A stretch of DNA of 64,000 bases from Alsobacter sp045348435 (GTDB lineage: Bacteria > Pseudomonadota > Alphaproteobacteria > Rhizobiales > Beijerinckiaceae). The stretch lies in contig NZ_CP157484.1 of assembly GCF_045348435.1 (NCBI RefSeq), positions 2,790,001 to 2,854,000 of the forward strand, given 5' to 3'. Positions 7,975 through 15,296 of the stretch are shown piece by piece; within the stretch, counting starts at the first letter, position 1, and each line of letters opens with the position of its first letter. Made by a program: the position numbers and the translations under genes. Under the pieces are notes generated by a model. The model did not search any database. It was not told the origin of the DNA and saw only the letters and a program-made list of their open reading frames with translations.

Positions 7975-9402
7975 CTAAAACCGCATCAAAATACTGGCGG
8001 TCGCGTAGTGGAACGCCCCGGCGTACCGGAAATCGACCCGAATATCGGGTGCGATGCGATTGCGCCGCTGGCTGGCCGGGATGTTCTCCACCCGGTCCAC
8101 CTCGATCGAGTAGGCGGGAAGGAAGCTGTCCTCGTCGTCGCCGATGTCGCCGGCCACAACGCCGGCCGCCACGGCCCGGCGCATCACGCCGTCGATGGCG
8201 TTGGTGAGGATCGCTACGCCCGGATTGGTGTAGGGCACACGCGCATTGTTCGCGAGGGTCGACAGAACCGCCTCACGGGTGCGGGCCACCAGCCAGTCGC
8301 CGACATGAACCTCGTCGATGAAGGCGTGCGATCCGACCGTGCCCTCAACCACCATCGGCAGTCCGCCGATGTCGACATAGGTGTTGGCTGCATGGCCCTG
8401 CGAGGCGTCGACGCCCAGGCCAGGAATGAAGCCGGTGATCGCCTGGACGGCGGCCGAGCCTTTGTTGACCGGAGTGATGCCGGCCAACTTCTTGAATTTC
8501 GCCGTGTAGGCGTTCCCGCTCGTGATCGATCCCGCCTGCGCGGCCCGACCGTTGGAGCGATCGAGATCGCGGGTTGAGCAGTAAGCCAGCAAGGCGATGG
8601 CCGGATAGAGCGCCGCGTCCGTGTGGTAGAAGGCGAAGGAGCGGTCGTAGCTTTTGCTCTCGATGTACTCGGCGAAGGAGCCGCCGAACTTCAGAGCGGT
8701 GCCGGTATGCGTGCCGGACTGGGTCCCGGTGGTCGCGATGGCGCTGCCGCCGGGCGTGGCCGCGAGCGTGAAGCTGTTCGTGCTCGGCGCCAGGACGTAA
8801 TAGACCGAGCCGGCGGTGAGACCGGTGGGCAGGGCGCCTGTCGTGGTGAACGAGACGGGATCGTTGGCCGACAGCCCATGACCGGTCCAGGTGACGACAC
8901 CCGGTGCGGCGATTGTCATGGTGACCGCGGTGGACGTGTCCGCGATAGCCGTCGGCGTTTCGGTGTCGATGTCGTTGGTCTCGAAGCCGGCCAGGATGGA
9001 CTTCGTTTCGGCCCAGTCGGCCGCAGCCCGCGCGTCGGCGCTGTCACGCACCTCCGCCGTGAAGCCCAGCCAATAGAAGTCCGGGTCATAGGCGTAGATC
9101 GCGTTGAGTTCGTCCGTGATCGGGTTCGCGGTGTTGCGATAGCCGATCTTGACCTGCCGGGGCCTTGGGTTCTGAGAGAAAGCCGCAGCCGCCGCCTTGT
9201 AGGCCGCCGTGTTGGAGGCGAAGTCGACCGCCACCTCGAGCAGGTCCCCGTAGACCTTCGTCCGCGTCGTGGCGTCCACCACGCCGGCCACTGCCGTCGG
9301 ATTGACGATCAGCAGGACGGAGAAGCCGCTCGCCGTTGCGAAGCGGTCCTGGCGCGTGAGGGAAACGTCCACCACGCGCGAATACGGCAGGCGTGCAGCC
9401 AT
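7975..9402 (-). CDS. Tail sheath protein (DUF3383 family) with inserted domain
   Basis: A 475-residue contractile sheath subunit. The N-terminal (1-155) and C-terminal (about 245-475) parts look like DUF3383 proteins. Between them (about residues 155-240) is an inserted beta-rich segment with the pattern HGLSANDPVSFTTTGALP, YYVLAPSTNSFTLAATPGG and a Thr/Gly-rich end. This module also occurs in other phage structural proteins and is probably exposed on the tail surface. The C-terminus (DIRVDFRYAGAFHYATA) is the expected interlocking strand region. Confidence 0.85.
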   Translation of the reverse strand: MAARLPYSRVVDVSLTRQDRFATASGFSVLLIVNPTAVAGVVDATTRTKVYGDLLEVAVDFASNTAAYKAAAAAFSQNPRPRQVKIGYRNTANPITDELNAIYAYDPDFYWLGFTAEVRDSADARAAADWAETKSILAGFETNDIDTETPTAIADTSTAVTMTIAAPGVVTWTGHGLSANDPVSFTTTGALPTGLTAGSVYYVLAPSTNSFTLAATPGGSAIATTGTQSGTHTGTALKFGGSFAEYIESKSYDRSFAFYHTDAALYPAIALLAYCSTRDLDRSNGRAAQAGSITSGNAYTAKFKKLAGITPVNKGSAAVQAITGFIPGLGVDASQGHAANTYVDIGGLPMVVEGTVGSHAFIDEVHVGDWLVARTREAVLSTLANNARVPYTNPGVAILTNAIDGVMRRAVAAGVVAGDIGDDEDSFLPAYSIEVDRVENIPASQRRNRIAPDIRVDFRYAGAFHYATASILMRF

Positions 9403-9406
9403 GAGA

Positions 9407-9976
9407 TCAATCCTTTGCGAAGGTCAGAAGACGGTTCACGTCGGCCCCGCCCAGGCCCTTGAAGGTGATGGATCCGCTCTCGACGACGTCGACGAGCAGG
9501 TTGTCGATGGCGATGCCGGCCAGGGCGATGTCGAGCGCCGCCTTGCCCTCCCAGCCTTCCTGCTTCAGCTCGGGGACGCGGGTGATTTCGCCGACCTGGC
9601 GCACCACCAGAGGGCTGAGCTCGACGGACGCGTGGGCGGAGCGCAGCGCCGCCTGAAATAGGCGCGCGCAATCCGTGGGCCGGCTGGCGAAGACCTCGAG
9701 CCGGAACAGCCACTCGATGCCGCGGGCTTTCTTCATCACCACCCGGGGTTCGCCGCCGATGGTGCGGTCCTCGTAGACTTCGCAGTCGACTTCCAGGAGA
9801 TCGCGATCGGTGAGCAGGTAGATGACGGCGTAGGCGCCGGATGCGGGACGTGGCGCGCTCTGGTGGGCCCGGTTGATTTCGACAAGGCCGACCCGCTCGG
9901 GGGTGATCGCAGCGGCGTCAGCGTCGACCTTGGTCAGGTAAGCCTGCAGCAGGTCAAACGCGGCGTCCTCGGTCAT
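9407..9976 (-). CDS. Neck terminator protein (LIC_12616/gp12-like)
   Basis: A 189-residue protein with the look of the LIC_12616/phage neck terminator family, which caps the tail at the head-proximal end. It has an N-terminal helix (DLLQAYLTKVD), a central stretch (VIYLLTDRDLLEVDCEVYED) and a C-terminal FKGLGGADVNRLL. It lies between the neck gene at 9,954 and the sheath gene, overlapping the former by 23 bases. Confidence 0.7.
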   Translation of the reverse strand: MTEDAAFDLLQAYLTKVDADAAAITPERVGLVEINRAHQSAPRPASGAYAVIYLLTDRDLLEVDCEVYEDRTIGGEPRVVMKKARGIEWLFRLEVFASRPTDCARLFQAALRSAHASVELSPLVVRQVGEITRVPELKQEGWEGKAALDIALAGIAIDNLLVDVVESGSITFKGLGGADVNRLLTFAKD

Positions 9977-10334
9977 GGGTCAGCCTTCCGATGGCGCGGG
10001 TGAAGCCGCCCTCCTCGCGCACAGCGACGCGGTAGACCTTGAAGCGCTCGCCCCGTGGGCTCTCGATCTCATCGGCGAGAGCCCCGCTGTCTTCGCTGGC
10101 GGTGTGCAGTTCGGTGGGGGTCCAGATCGTCACCCAGGCTTCGGAGCGCTCGCCCTCTGGGACCTGCCGCAGGTCGCCCTCGCTGGGCGCCTGTATCACG
10201 GCCTGGATAGGGATTTCGGTCGCGACGGGATCGCTGAACGTGCCGTTCGGATTGCGCTGGCGGGCGCCGAAGCGGCGCAGGGTGGCGGGCTTAGCAAGCG
10301 CTAGGACGGCGCGGGACGCCGCCGATAGGTTCAC
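9954..10334 (-). CDS. Head-tail joining/collar protein
   Basis: A 126-residue protein with a basic N-terminal region (TLRRFGARQRNPNGTFS) and a beta-rich middle with VTIWTPTELHTA. Size and position between the capsid-proximal gp10-like gene and the neck terminator suggest a head completion or collar protein. I cannot name a family with confidence. Confidence 0.55.
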   Translation of the reverse strand: MNLSAASRAVLALAKPATLRRFGARQRNPNGTFSDPVATEIPIQAVIQAPSEGDLRQVPEGERSEAWVTIWTPTELHTASEDSGALADEIESPRGERFKVYRVAVREEGGFTRAIGRLTHDRGRRV

Positions 10335-10612
10335 CGTGTCCTCCGCCGCTTCTTGGGCAAAGGAGGCGTGGCGGGAGGCGGGGTCGTGACGGCCGGAGCT
10401 TCGGCCTCCCCCGAACTGTGAACGGGCGCCAGGGCAGCATCCTCAGCCGGATTCGGCGCGTCGGCAACCGTCAGCGCGCCGGCGGTCGTCAGCACGCCGA
10501 TATGCGGCTGGGCGGCGAGGACCGTTGGCACGAGAAGCGAGCCCTTTGCCCGGATGACGCGCCCGCCGCCGACAGGCAGGTCGTAATCACGCAGGTTGGT
10601 CAGGAGCTTCAT
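10331..10612 (-). CDS. Hypothetical phage protein with Pro/basic C-terminus
   Basis: A 93-residue protein starting MKLLTNLRDYDLPVGGGRV. Its C-terminal third is Pro-rich and ends KKRRRTR, so it could bind nucleic acid or the virion interior. The ATG at 10,610-10,612 has GAGG eight bases upstream; a GTG four codons earlier overlaps the preceding stop and is an alternative. It belongs to the neck cluster, but no function can be assigned. Confidence 0.6.
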   Translation of the reverse strand: MKLLTNLRDYDLPVGGGRVIRAKGSLLVPTVLAAQPHIGVLTTAGALTVADAPNPAEDAALAPVHSSGEAEAPAVTTPPPATPPLPKKRRRTR

Positions 10613-10620
10613 GGCCGGCC

Positions 10621-11091
10621 TCACAGCTTGGTGTCGATGGCCCAGGTCACGGACCCGACCAGGCGGCCGGTGTCGACCAGCGTGCGGGACGAGCCCTTTT
10701 GCTGGACGGTGCTGGGTGCGTTCGGGGGCGGCATGTTCGACAGGATCTGCATCTGGACCATGTCTTGGCCCTTCATGCCGAGGTTTTGCAGGGCGTAGCG
10801 CATCGGCGTCGGATTACCGGCGAATACGATCTTCTTGGCTTCCGCGGTGATGAAGGAGCGCAGCTCACCCCGGCCCTTGAACATCGCAGTAGTGATGAAC
10901 GGGCGTGGCGGGATTCCGCGGCTGGTGCCGAAGTGGTTCCAGTAGGCGATCGAGATCAGGTCGCCAGGGGCCTTTCCAGCCGGGAAGCCGACCTTGACCT
11001 TGCTGGGCCCCCGCAGGCCTTTGGCGATGGTCTCAAGCTTCGCCTTGGCGTCACCCGGCCGCTGGACTTTGATGGAGGCGCGGATCTGCAT
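10621..11091 (-). CDS. gp10-like tail completion/virion morphogenesis protein
   Basis: A 156-residue protein with motifs of the HK97 gp10/phage virion morphogenesis type: VKVGFPAGKAPGDLISIAYW, then FGTSRGIPPRPFITTA and a C-terminal LVDTGRLVGSVTW. The combination of N-x-F-G-T, I-P-P-R-P-F and L-V-D-T-G-x-L is typical of these head-tail connector proteins. It overlaps the DUF4054 gene by one base. Confidence 0.8.
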   Translation of the reverse strand: MQIRASIKVQRPGDAKAKLETIAKGLRGPSKVKVGFPAGKAPGDLISIAYWNHFGTSRGIPPRPFITTAMFKGRGELRSFITAEAKKIVFAGNPTPMRYALQNLGMKGQDMVQMQILSNMPPPNAPSTVQQKGSSRTLVDTGRLVGSVTWAIDTKL

Positions 11092-11477
11092 CAGACGGCC
11101 AGGACGGCGGGGAAACTGCGTCGCCGGAGCATCAGGAAACGCCGGCCGTAGACGGTGGAGCCGAAGTCCTCTGCGGAGACGCCGGACGATGTAGCGCCGG
11201 GCTTCGCGAACGTGGTCTGCACGTCGCCCACCCTGATGCCGACGACTTCGCCTGGAAGGCTCGCGCCAACCGTCTGGTTCTCGCTCAGCGCGCCTTCGGC
11301 CGCGAGCAGATGCGCGGCGAGCGCCAGGGTGGCGGGCCGGCGGTCTGCTTCGATCCAGGTGTCACCCACCTCGGCCGCCGCCTCGTCCAGGACGAGCGCA
11401 ATCCGGTCGAAGTTCACCGAGGCGAACTCCGGATAGCGCTCCTGCAGGTCGGCGGCGGTCGGGGCGGTATAGGTCAC
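11091..11477 (-). CDS. DUF4054 head-tail adaptor
   Basis: A 128-residue protein of the DUF4054 type. These small helical proteins bind the portal and form the first neck ring. It begins MTYTAPTAADLQERYPEFA, has the central helix LALAAHLLAAEGA and ends with FGSTVYGRRFLMLRRRS, which fits the family's C-terminal G-x-x-F/Y-L pattern. It follows the small protein after the capsid gene. Confidence 0.75.
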   Translation of the reverse strand: MTYTAPTAADLQERYPEFASVNFDRIALVLDEAAAEVGDTWIEADRRPATLALAAHLLAAEGALSENQTVGASLPGEVVGIRVGDVQTTFAKPGATSSGVSAEDFGSTVYGRRFLMLRRRSFPAVLAV

Positions 11478-11480
11478 GGG

Positions 11481-11687
11481 TCAGGCCTTGCTCTGGGCAG
11501 CGGGCTTGTCCGCCTTCTCGGCCTTCGGCTTGGCGACGGTGAGGATCTCGTCCTCGACCCAGGCGGCTACGATCGGGTGATCGCTGTGCTGGTCGAAGTC
11601 CTTCACCTCGACCGTCGCGCCGGCCGGGATAGTCTGGCCGTTCGGCAGAACGCGGTCGCCCTTGGCGTTGTTGGTGATCTGAGCCAT
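11481..11687 (-). CDS. Small protein following the major capsid gene
   Basis: A 68-residue protein with a strong AAGGAGG ribosome-binding site before ATG at 11,685-11,687. The first 50 residues look like one small beta domain (RVLPNGQTIPAGATVEVKDF); the end is Lys/Ala-rich. Its place between capsid and neck genes suggests a structural or assembly role. I do not recognise a family. Confidence 0.65.
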   Translation of the reverse strand: MAQITNNAKGDRVLPNGQTIPAGATVEVKDFDQHSDHPIVAAWVEDEILTVAKPKAEKADKPAAQSKA

Positions 11688-11697
11688 GCGAGCCTCC

Positions 11698-12645
11698 TTA
11701 GATCCCGTCCAGGTAACGGACGGACTTGGGGCGGCGGATGTCGACGCCGCCAAGCCGGAACAGGCCCGGGACTTCGAACAGGATCGGACCGACCTGCCAG
11801 ACCGGCAGGAACCGGAACGGCATGGGGATGTGCATCTTCACGACCGACGGGTCGCGGCGATACGCCACCATGCGCTTCGTTCCGCCAGAGCCGGCGGTGT
11901 CGAGGCCCCAGATGCCGCGGATGTCGAGGCGTCCGCCCGTGGTCCGCGTGTAGATGTTGTTGCGCTCGACCCACTCCAGGATGGTGGTCTGGTTGGTGGC
12001 GTCGATGCGGCGGGTCGAGAGGTCCAGCAGCACCGAGTAGGGCAGCAGGAGCGTGTCGGCCATCTCGGCGCCGAGCGAACCGGTGAAGATGCCGGTCAGC
12101 TGGCCGTTGATGTCGCGCAGAACCTGGTCGGGCGTCTTGCTGGCGAAGGTCGTGGCCGAGCCGCTCCCGTCGGCCGGAGCCGCCGTGGCCGTCACGGACC
12201 CGTTGTTCACCAGGCCGGTCAGGCCCTTCGACGTGTCGCCCAGGAACGCGACCTGCTCGATGAACTCTTCGGAGACGCGACGGGCCGCGTTGGCCTTGTC
12301 CGCGTTCAGGTTCATGCCGAGCAGCATGGCCTTGCCGAGCTCTTCGAGGTCGTAGCGATAGCCGATCGCGGCCATGCTGACCGTGGTCTCGAACTTCTCG
12401 CGGAGCAGCTCGACGTTGGGGACGTCCTGAGCCTTGCCGGAGAACCACGAGGCCGCGCCGACGGCGTCGCCAGAGAAGTAGGTGACGCTCTGGATCCACT
12501 CCGGCGCCGAGGTGTCGACCGGGATCAGGGACGGATACTGGATGTCCTGATACTTGGTCGCGTAGACCTGCGGCTCGATGAGCGAAGCCTGCGTGATGAG
12601 GAAGCCCAACGCGCGCTGCGGGGCGTCCTGGACGTGGATGTTCAT
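11698..12645 (-). CDS. Major capsid protein (DUF2184)
   Basis: A 315-residue DUF2184-type major capsid protein with the HK97 fold. Recognisable parts are the N-terminal arm, FWASG-equivalent VTYFSGDAVGAASWFSG, the long helix DKANAARRVSEEFIEQVAFL and the C-terminal P-domain section (FRFLPVWQVGPILFEVPG). The decoration protein gene lies directly upstream, and scaffold and protease genes before that, so it is one capsid-assembly unit. Confidence 0.85.
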   Translation of the reverse strand: MNIHVQDAPQRALGFLITQASLIEPQVYATKYQDIQYPSLIPVDTSAPEWIQSVTYFSGDAVGAASWFSGKAQDVPNVELLREKFETTVSMAAIGYRYDLEELGKAMLLGMNLNADKANAARRVSEEFIEQVAFLGDTSKGLTGLVNNGSVTATAAPADGSGSATTFASKTPDQVLRDINGQLTGIFTGSLGAEMADTLLLPYSVLLDLSTRRIDATNQTTILEWVERNNIYTRTTGGRLDIRGIWGLDTAGSGGTKRMVAYRRDPSVVKMHIPMPFRFLPVWQVGPILFEVPGLFRLGGVDIRRPKSVRYLDGI

Positions 12646-12662
12646 GTGAGGATGCCCTTCAG

Positions 12663-13097
12663 TTAGCCGAGGCGAACCTTCGCCAGCCCTGCCCCGGAGG
12701 TCGAGCTGTCGAAGGTCGCGTTCGGGATCTGCACGTTGCTGGTCGAGACGTTGGTGATGACGCCCGTCGCCGGAACGAAATACACGGGGTCTCCGGCCGC
12801 GACCGCGACCGACGCCTGCACCCAGATCACGCCCTTGGTCATGACAGCGGCCGTGGCGTACTGGGCGTAGAGGTCGGCGGGCTGGCCCGGATCGAGCACG
12901 GTGATGCCGAGGTACTTCGGCGAGGCCGAGGACACCTTGATCTGGTTATCGGCAGTGCCGCGCTGGGCGATCTTGCCAAACCCGATGCCGGCTCCCGTCT
13001 CGACAACGCGCGAGACGATGACCGCGGGCTCGGAGTTCGCCACCATGCCTTCCAGCGCGGCGGCGTGAGTGGCGGCGTAAGAGGTCTGAATGGCCAT
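12663..13097 (-). CDS. Capsid decoration/structural cement protein
   Basis: A 144-residue beta-rich protein starting MAIQTSYAATHAAALEGMVA. The sequence PKYLGITVLDPG and VSVAAGDPVYFVPATG-like turns are seen in structural cement (Gp24/DUF2190-like) proteins that stabilise capsids. It lies between the protease/scaffold and major capsid genes and overlaps the former by one base. Confidence 0.7.
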   Translation of the reverse strand: MAIQTSYAATHAAALEGMVANSEPAVIVSRVVETGAGIGFGKIAQRGTADNQIKVSSASPKYLGITVLDPGQPADLYAQYATAAVMTKGVIWVQASVAVAAGDPVYFVPATGVITNVSTSNVQIPNATFDSSTSGAGLAKVRLG

Positions 13098-13648
13098 TAG
13101 GCTGCTCCCTTGGTCTTCCAGGCGCCCTGGAGGTCATCGACCATCTTGGCGTGCGCGGAGGTCCCGTCGGCGGTCTGACGCGGTGACCCAGTGCGCAGAG
13201 CGTCGCGGACGGGGTCGGTCGTGTTGGAAGCGGCCAGGGCCCGGAATGCGCCACCGATAGCGGCGTCGTCCATGTCCTTGGCTGCGTCGCCCAGCTTGGC
13301 GACCACGGCGGCGCGGGTGATTTCGGCGTCGGTCTTGCCGTCGACCACGAGCGCGTCGCCGGCGATGGCCTTGGCGTCGGCGATGGTCTTGGTCCGGGCT
13401 GCGACGGCGGCGTCGAGCTTGGCGGGCGTGAGCGCCGCGTCCTCGACTTGCTTCTTCAGCACGGCGATTTCGCCGTCCTTGGCCGACACGGTCGCGGTGA
13501 GCTCTCCGACCTTGGCCGAGAAGGCTTCGGACGCCTTGTTGGCGTCGGCCAAGCGCTTCTGCAGAGTGTCGATCACCGTGGCGCCCTGATCGGTAGTCTC
13601 GATCGGGATGCCATCGACGATGACCGTCTTGGTGGGCTTGTCGGTCAT
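13097..13648 (-). CDS. Nested scaffolding protein (internal start in the protease gene)
   Basis: An in-frame ATG at 13,646-13,648 begins MTDKPTKTVIVDG, exactly at the boundary between protease and coiled-coil scaffold. AGGAG (13,657-13,661) lies eight bases upstream, a good ribosome-binding site inside a coding region. The product would be 183 residues, giving excess scaffold over protease as in lambda C/Nu3. The start is inferred from sequence only. Confidence 0.65.
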   Translation of the reverse strand: MTDKPTKTVIVDGIPIETTDQGATVIDTLQKRLADANKASEAFSAKVGELTATVSAKDGEIAVLKKQVEDAALTPAKLDAAVAARTKTIADAKAIAGDALVVDGKTDAEITRAAVVAKLGDAAKDMDDAAIGGAFRALAASNTTDPVRDALRTGSPRQTADGTSAHAKMVDDLQGAWKTKGAA

Positions 13649-14209
13649 CGACCGATCTCCTGTGTTTGAGGACGCCTTGTCGCCGATGCGACAGAGAGGA
13701 CCAGCCCGCCCGGCGTCCACGATGGCGAGATGGTTGGCTCGGATGTTCTTCTGGACGGCGTCGTAGGCCTCGCCCTGGGGCGTCTGGCCGGCGGTCCAGT
13801 CGATGTCGCACTGGTAGCCGGCGGAGAGCTCGCGCTTGCCGGCCTTCACGGCCTCGATCGCGGCGGAGTCCATAAGGGTGAGCGGCACCCGAATGAACGT
13901 GCCGTCGCGCGCCACCTCGCCGCCCATCATGCCGATGGCGTGCTTCTTCCAGTTGGCCGCCGTCACCATCTCGGCCGGATGGTCGTTAGTGACCGGCCGA
14001 TGGGCGAAGCTCGCCAGCGAGTCGGCGTGAAAGACCTCGCCCTCGGGACGGTAGACGCGCACTTGCGCCAGGTCCGTCCGGCCCATTTCGGCGCCGAGAT
14101 AGATCTGGATTCCGGTGCGCGCGATGCGGGCGTCCGCGACCAGGTAGCCGTCGCGCGTCGTCCGGGTGTCCGTAAGGGACACCGCGTCGGTGAACGTGAT
14201 CGTGGTCAT
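13097..14209 (-). CDS. Prohead protease-scaffold fusion (DUF2213)
   Basis: A 370-residue protein. Residues 1-165 are a DUF2213-type prohead protease with candidate catalytic residues His77 (VTNDHP), Ser129 (RELSAGYQC) and His160 (ANHLAIV), a herpesvirus-assemblin-like His-Ser-His arrangement. The second part (188-370) is a charged coiled-coil scaffold (KVGELTATVSAKDGEIAVLK). The scaffold part also has its own ribosome-binding site and start inside the gene. It would build and then cleave the procapsid interior. Confidence 0.8.
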   Translation of the reverse strand: MTTITFTDAVSLTDTRTTRDGYLVADARIARTGIQIYLGAEMGRTDLAQVRVYRPEGEVFHADSLASFAHRPVTNDHPAEMVTAANWKKHAIGMMGGEVARDGTFIRVPLTLMDSAAIEAVKAGKRELSAGYQCDIDWTAGQTPQGEAYDAVQKNIRANHLAIVDAGRAGPLCRIGDKASSNTGDRSMTDKPTKTVIVDGIPIETTDQGATVIDTLQKRLADANKASEAFSAKVGELTATVSAKDGEIAVLKKQVEDAALTPAKLDAAVAARTKTIADAKAIAGDALVVDGKTDAEITRAAVVAKLGDAAKDMDDAAIGGAFRALAASNTTDPVRDALRTGSPRQTADGTSAHAKMVDDLQGAWKTKGAA

Positions 14210-14235
14210 GGTCGCTCCGGCGCGGCGTAGAGTGC

Positions 14236-14457
14236 TCAGGCGGCGGCGTTCGTGGCCGCCACCTCATCCGGCTGGACTTCGTGAATGCGCAAGTCCTGCC
14301 CTGAATGGACGTAGAACGAGCGCTCTTCGCCCGCCGCGACACGGGCGGTCGACCCCTCGAGCGGGTGAATGCCCGCGGGGCCGTTCGCGCCAACAGGGAT
14401 AGTGGTGACGTCAACGGGCCAGCCGTGGTTGGCCTTCACAACAACAGTCGTGGTCAT
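14236..14457 (-). CDS. Hypothetical small beta protein
   Basis: A 73-residue protein starting MTTTVVVKANHGWPVDV at ATG 14,455-14,457 with AAGGAG ahead. Short strands and a C-terminal SFYVHSGQDLRIHEVQ suggest a small beta fold. It is placed between the Mu F-like and protease genes. Similar short proteins occur in capsid operons, but I cannot assign a role. Confidence 0.6.
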   Translation of the reverse strand: MTTTVVVKANHGWPVDVTTIPVGANGPAGIHPLEGSTARVAAGEERSFYVHSGQDLRIHEVQPDEVAATNAAA

Positions 14458-14474
14458 ATTTTTCTCCTTGAAGG

Positions 14475-15296
14475 TCACTCCGCCCGGATCACGGGCCTCG
14501 GGATGCAGCGGCAGTTAATGGGCTGGCCTGGGTGGCCGTCGCTGGGCGGCTCATCCCAGCGAAATGTCTTGCCGTGCCGGGCCCAGTGCGACGGCTTTGC
14601 GCCGGGGTATCGGCCTTCGGGGTTTCCCCGGACCCGCTCGTCGTGAACGGTCCACCAGATGTACTCAGTGACGCCCGCTTCCTGCTGACGGATCCGGTTC
14701 AGGTTGCCGTTGAATTTGGCGGCCTGATCGCGGGCGATCAACTTGGCCCGGCGCTTGCCGAAGCCGAACTGCGCGTCGAAGGCCTTGGCGATGTCCCTCG
14801 TCGACTTGCCCTGCGTGAGCATGTCGATCACCGCGGTTTCGACCCTCTTGGCGACCTCGTCGCTTAGCCCGGTGATCAGGGCCACGGCAGCTGCGGTCGC
14901 GAGCTCGATGAGCGGCTCGACCGAGCGCTGCTGCACCACCGCTTTCAGATCCACGCCGATCGCGGCGTTGACGCTTTCCAGCCAGCGGTCATCGTGCCGG
15001 ACGGCTTCGATGCGCAGCAACCGGTCGACCATCCCGCGAGCGGACGCAATCAGCCGGGCCATGGCGTCGCGCATGCCCCTGAAGGTTTCGCCAAGGCCCA
15101 TGTCCTGCGTATGCCGGGCCGCTGTGACCTCGGCGGACAGCATGATCAGCGCCTTTGACCGCTCGCCTTCCGCGAGCACCATCCGGATGATGCGTTCCAG
15201 CCCGAGCTCGGCGGACCGGCGTGGCGCGATCGGGCGCAGCGCCACCGTGCGGCGCTTGCCGCGCTCGCGGGCCAATTGCGCCAGGTCGTAGCGCAT
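14475..15296 (-). CDS. Mu F-like head morphogenesis protein
   Basis: A 273-residue protein of the Mu F/SPP1 gp7 family, packaged minor head proteins next to the portal. The C-terminal signature is clear: KRRAKLIARDQAAKFNGNLN, then EYIWWTVHDERVRG, the H-W-A-R-H-G-K-T-F-R-W-D-E-P-P segment and HPGQPINCRC. The ATG at 15,294-15,296 overlaps the portal stop by one base, so I take MRYDLAQLAR as the start rather than upstream in-frame codons. Confidence 0.85.
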   Translation of the reverse strand: MRYDLAQLARERGKRRTVALRPIAPRRSAELGLERIIRMVLAEGERSKALIMLSAEVTAARHTQDMGLGETFRGMRDAMARLIASARGMVDRLLRIEAVRHDDRWLESVNAAIGVDLKAVVQQRSVEPLIELATAAAVALITGLSDEVAKRVETAVIDMLTQGKSTRDIAKAFDAQFGFGKRRAKLIARDQAAKFNGNLNRIRQQEAGVTEYIWWTVHDERVRGNPEGRYPGAKPSHWARHGKTFRWDEPPSDGHPGQPINCRCIPRPVIRAE

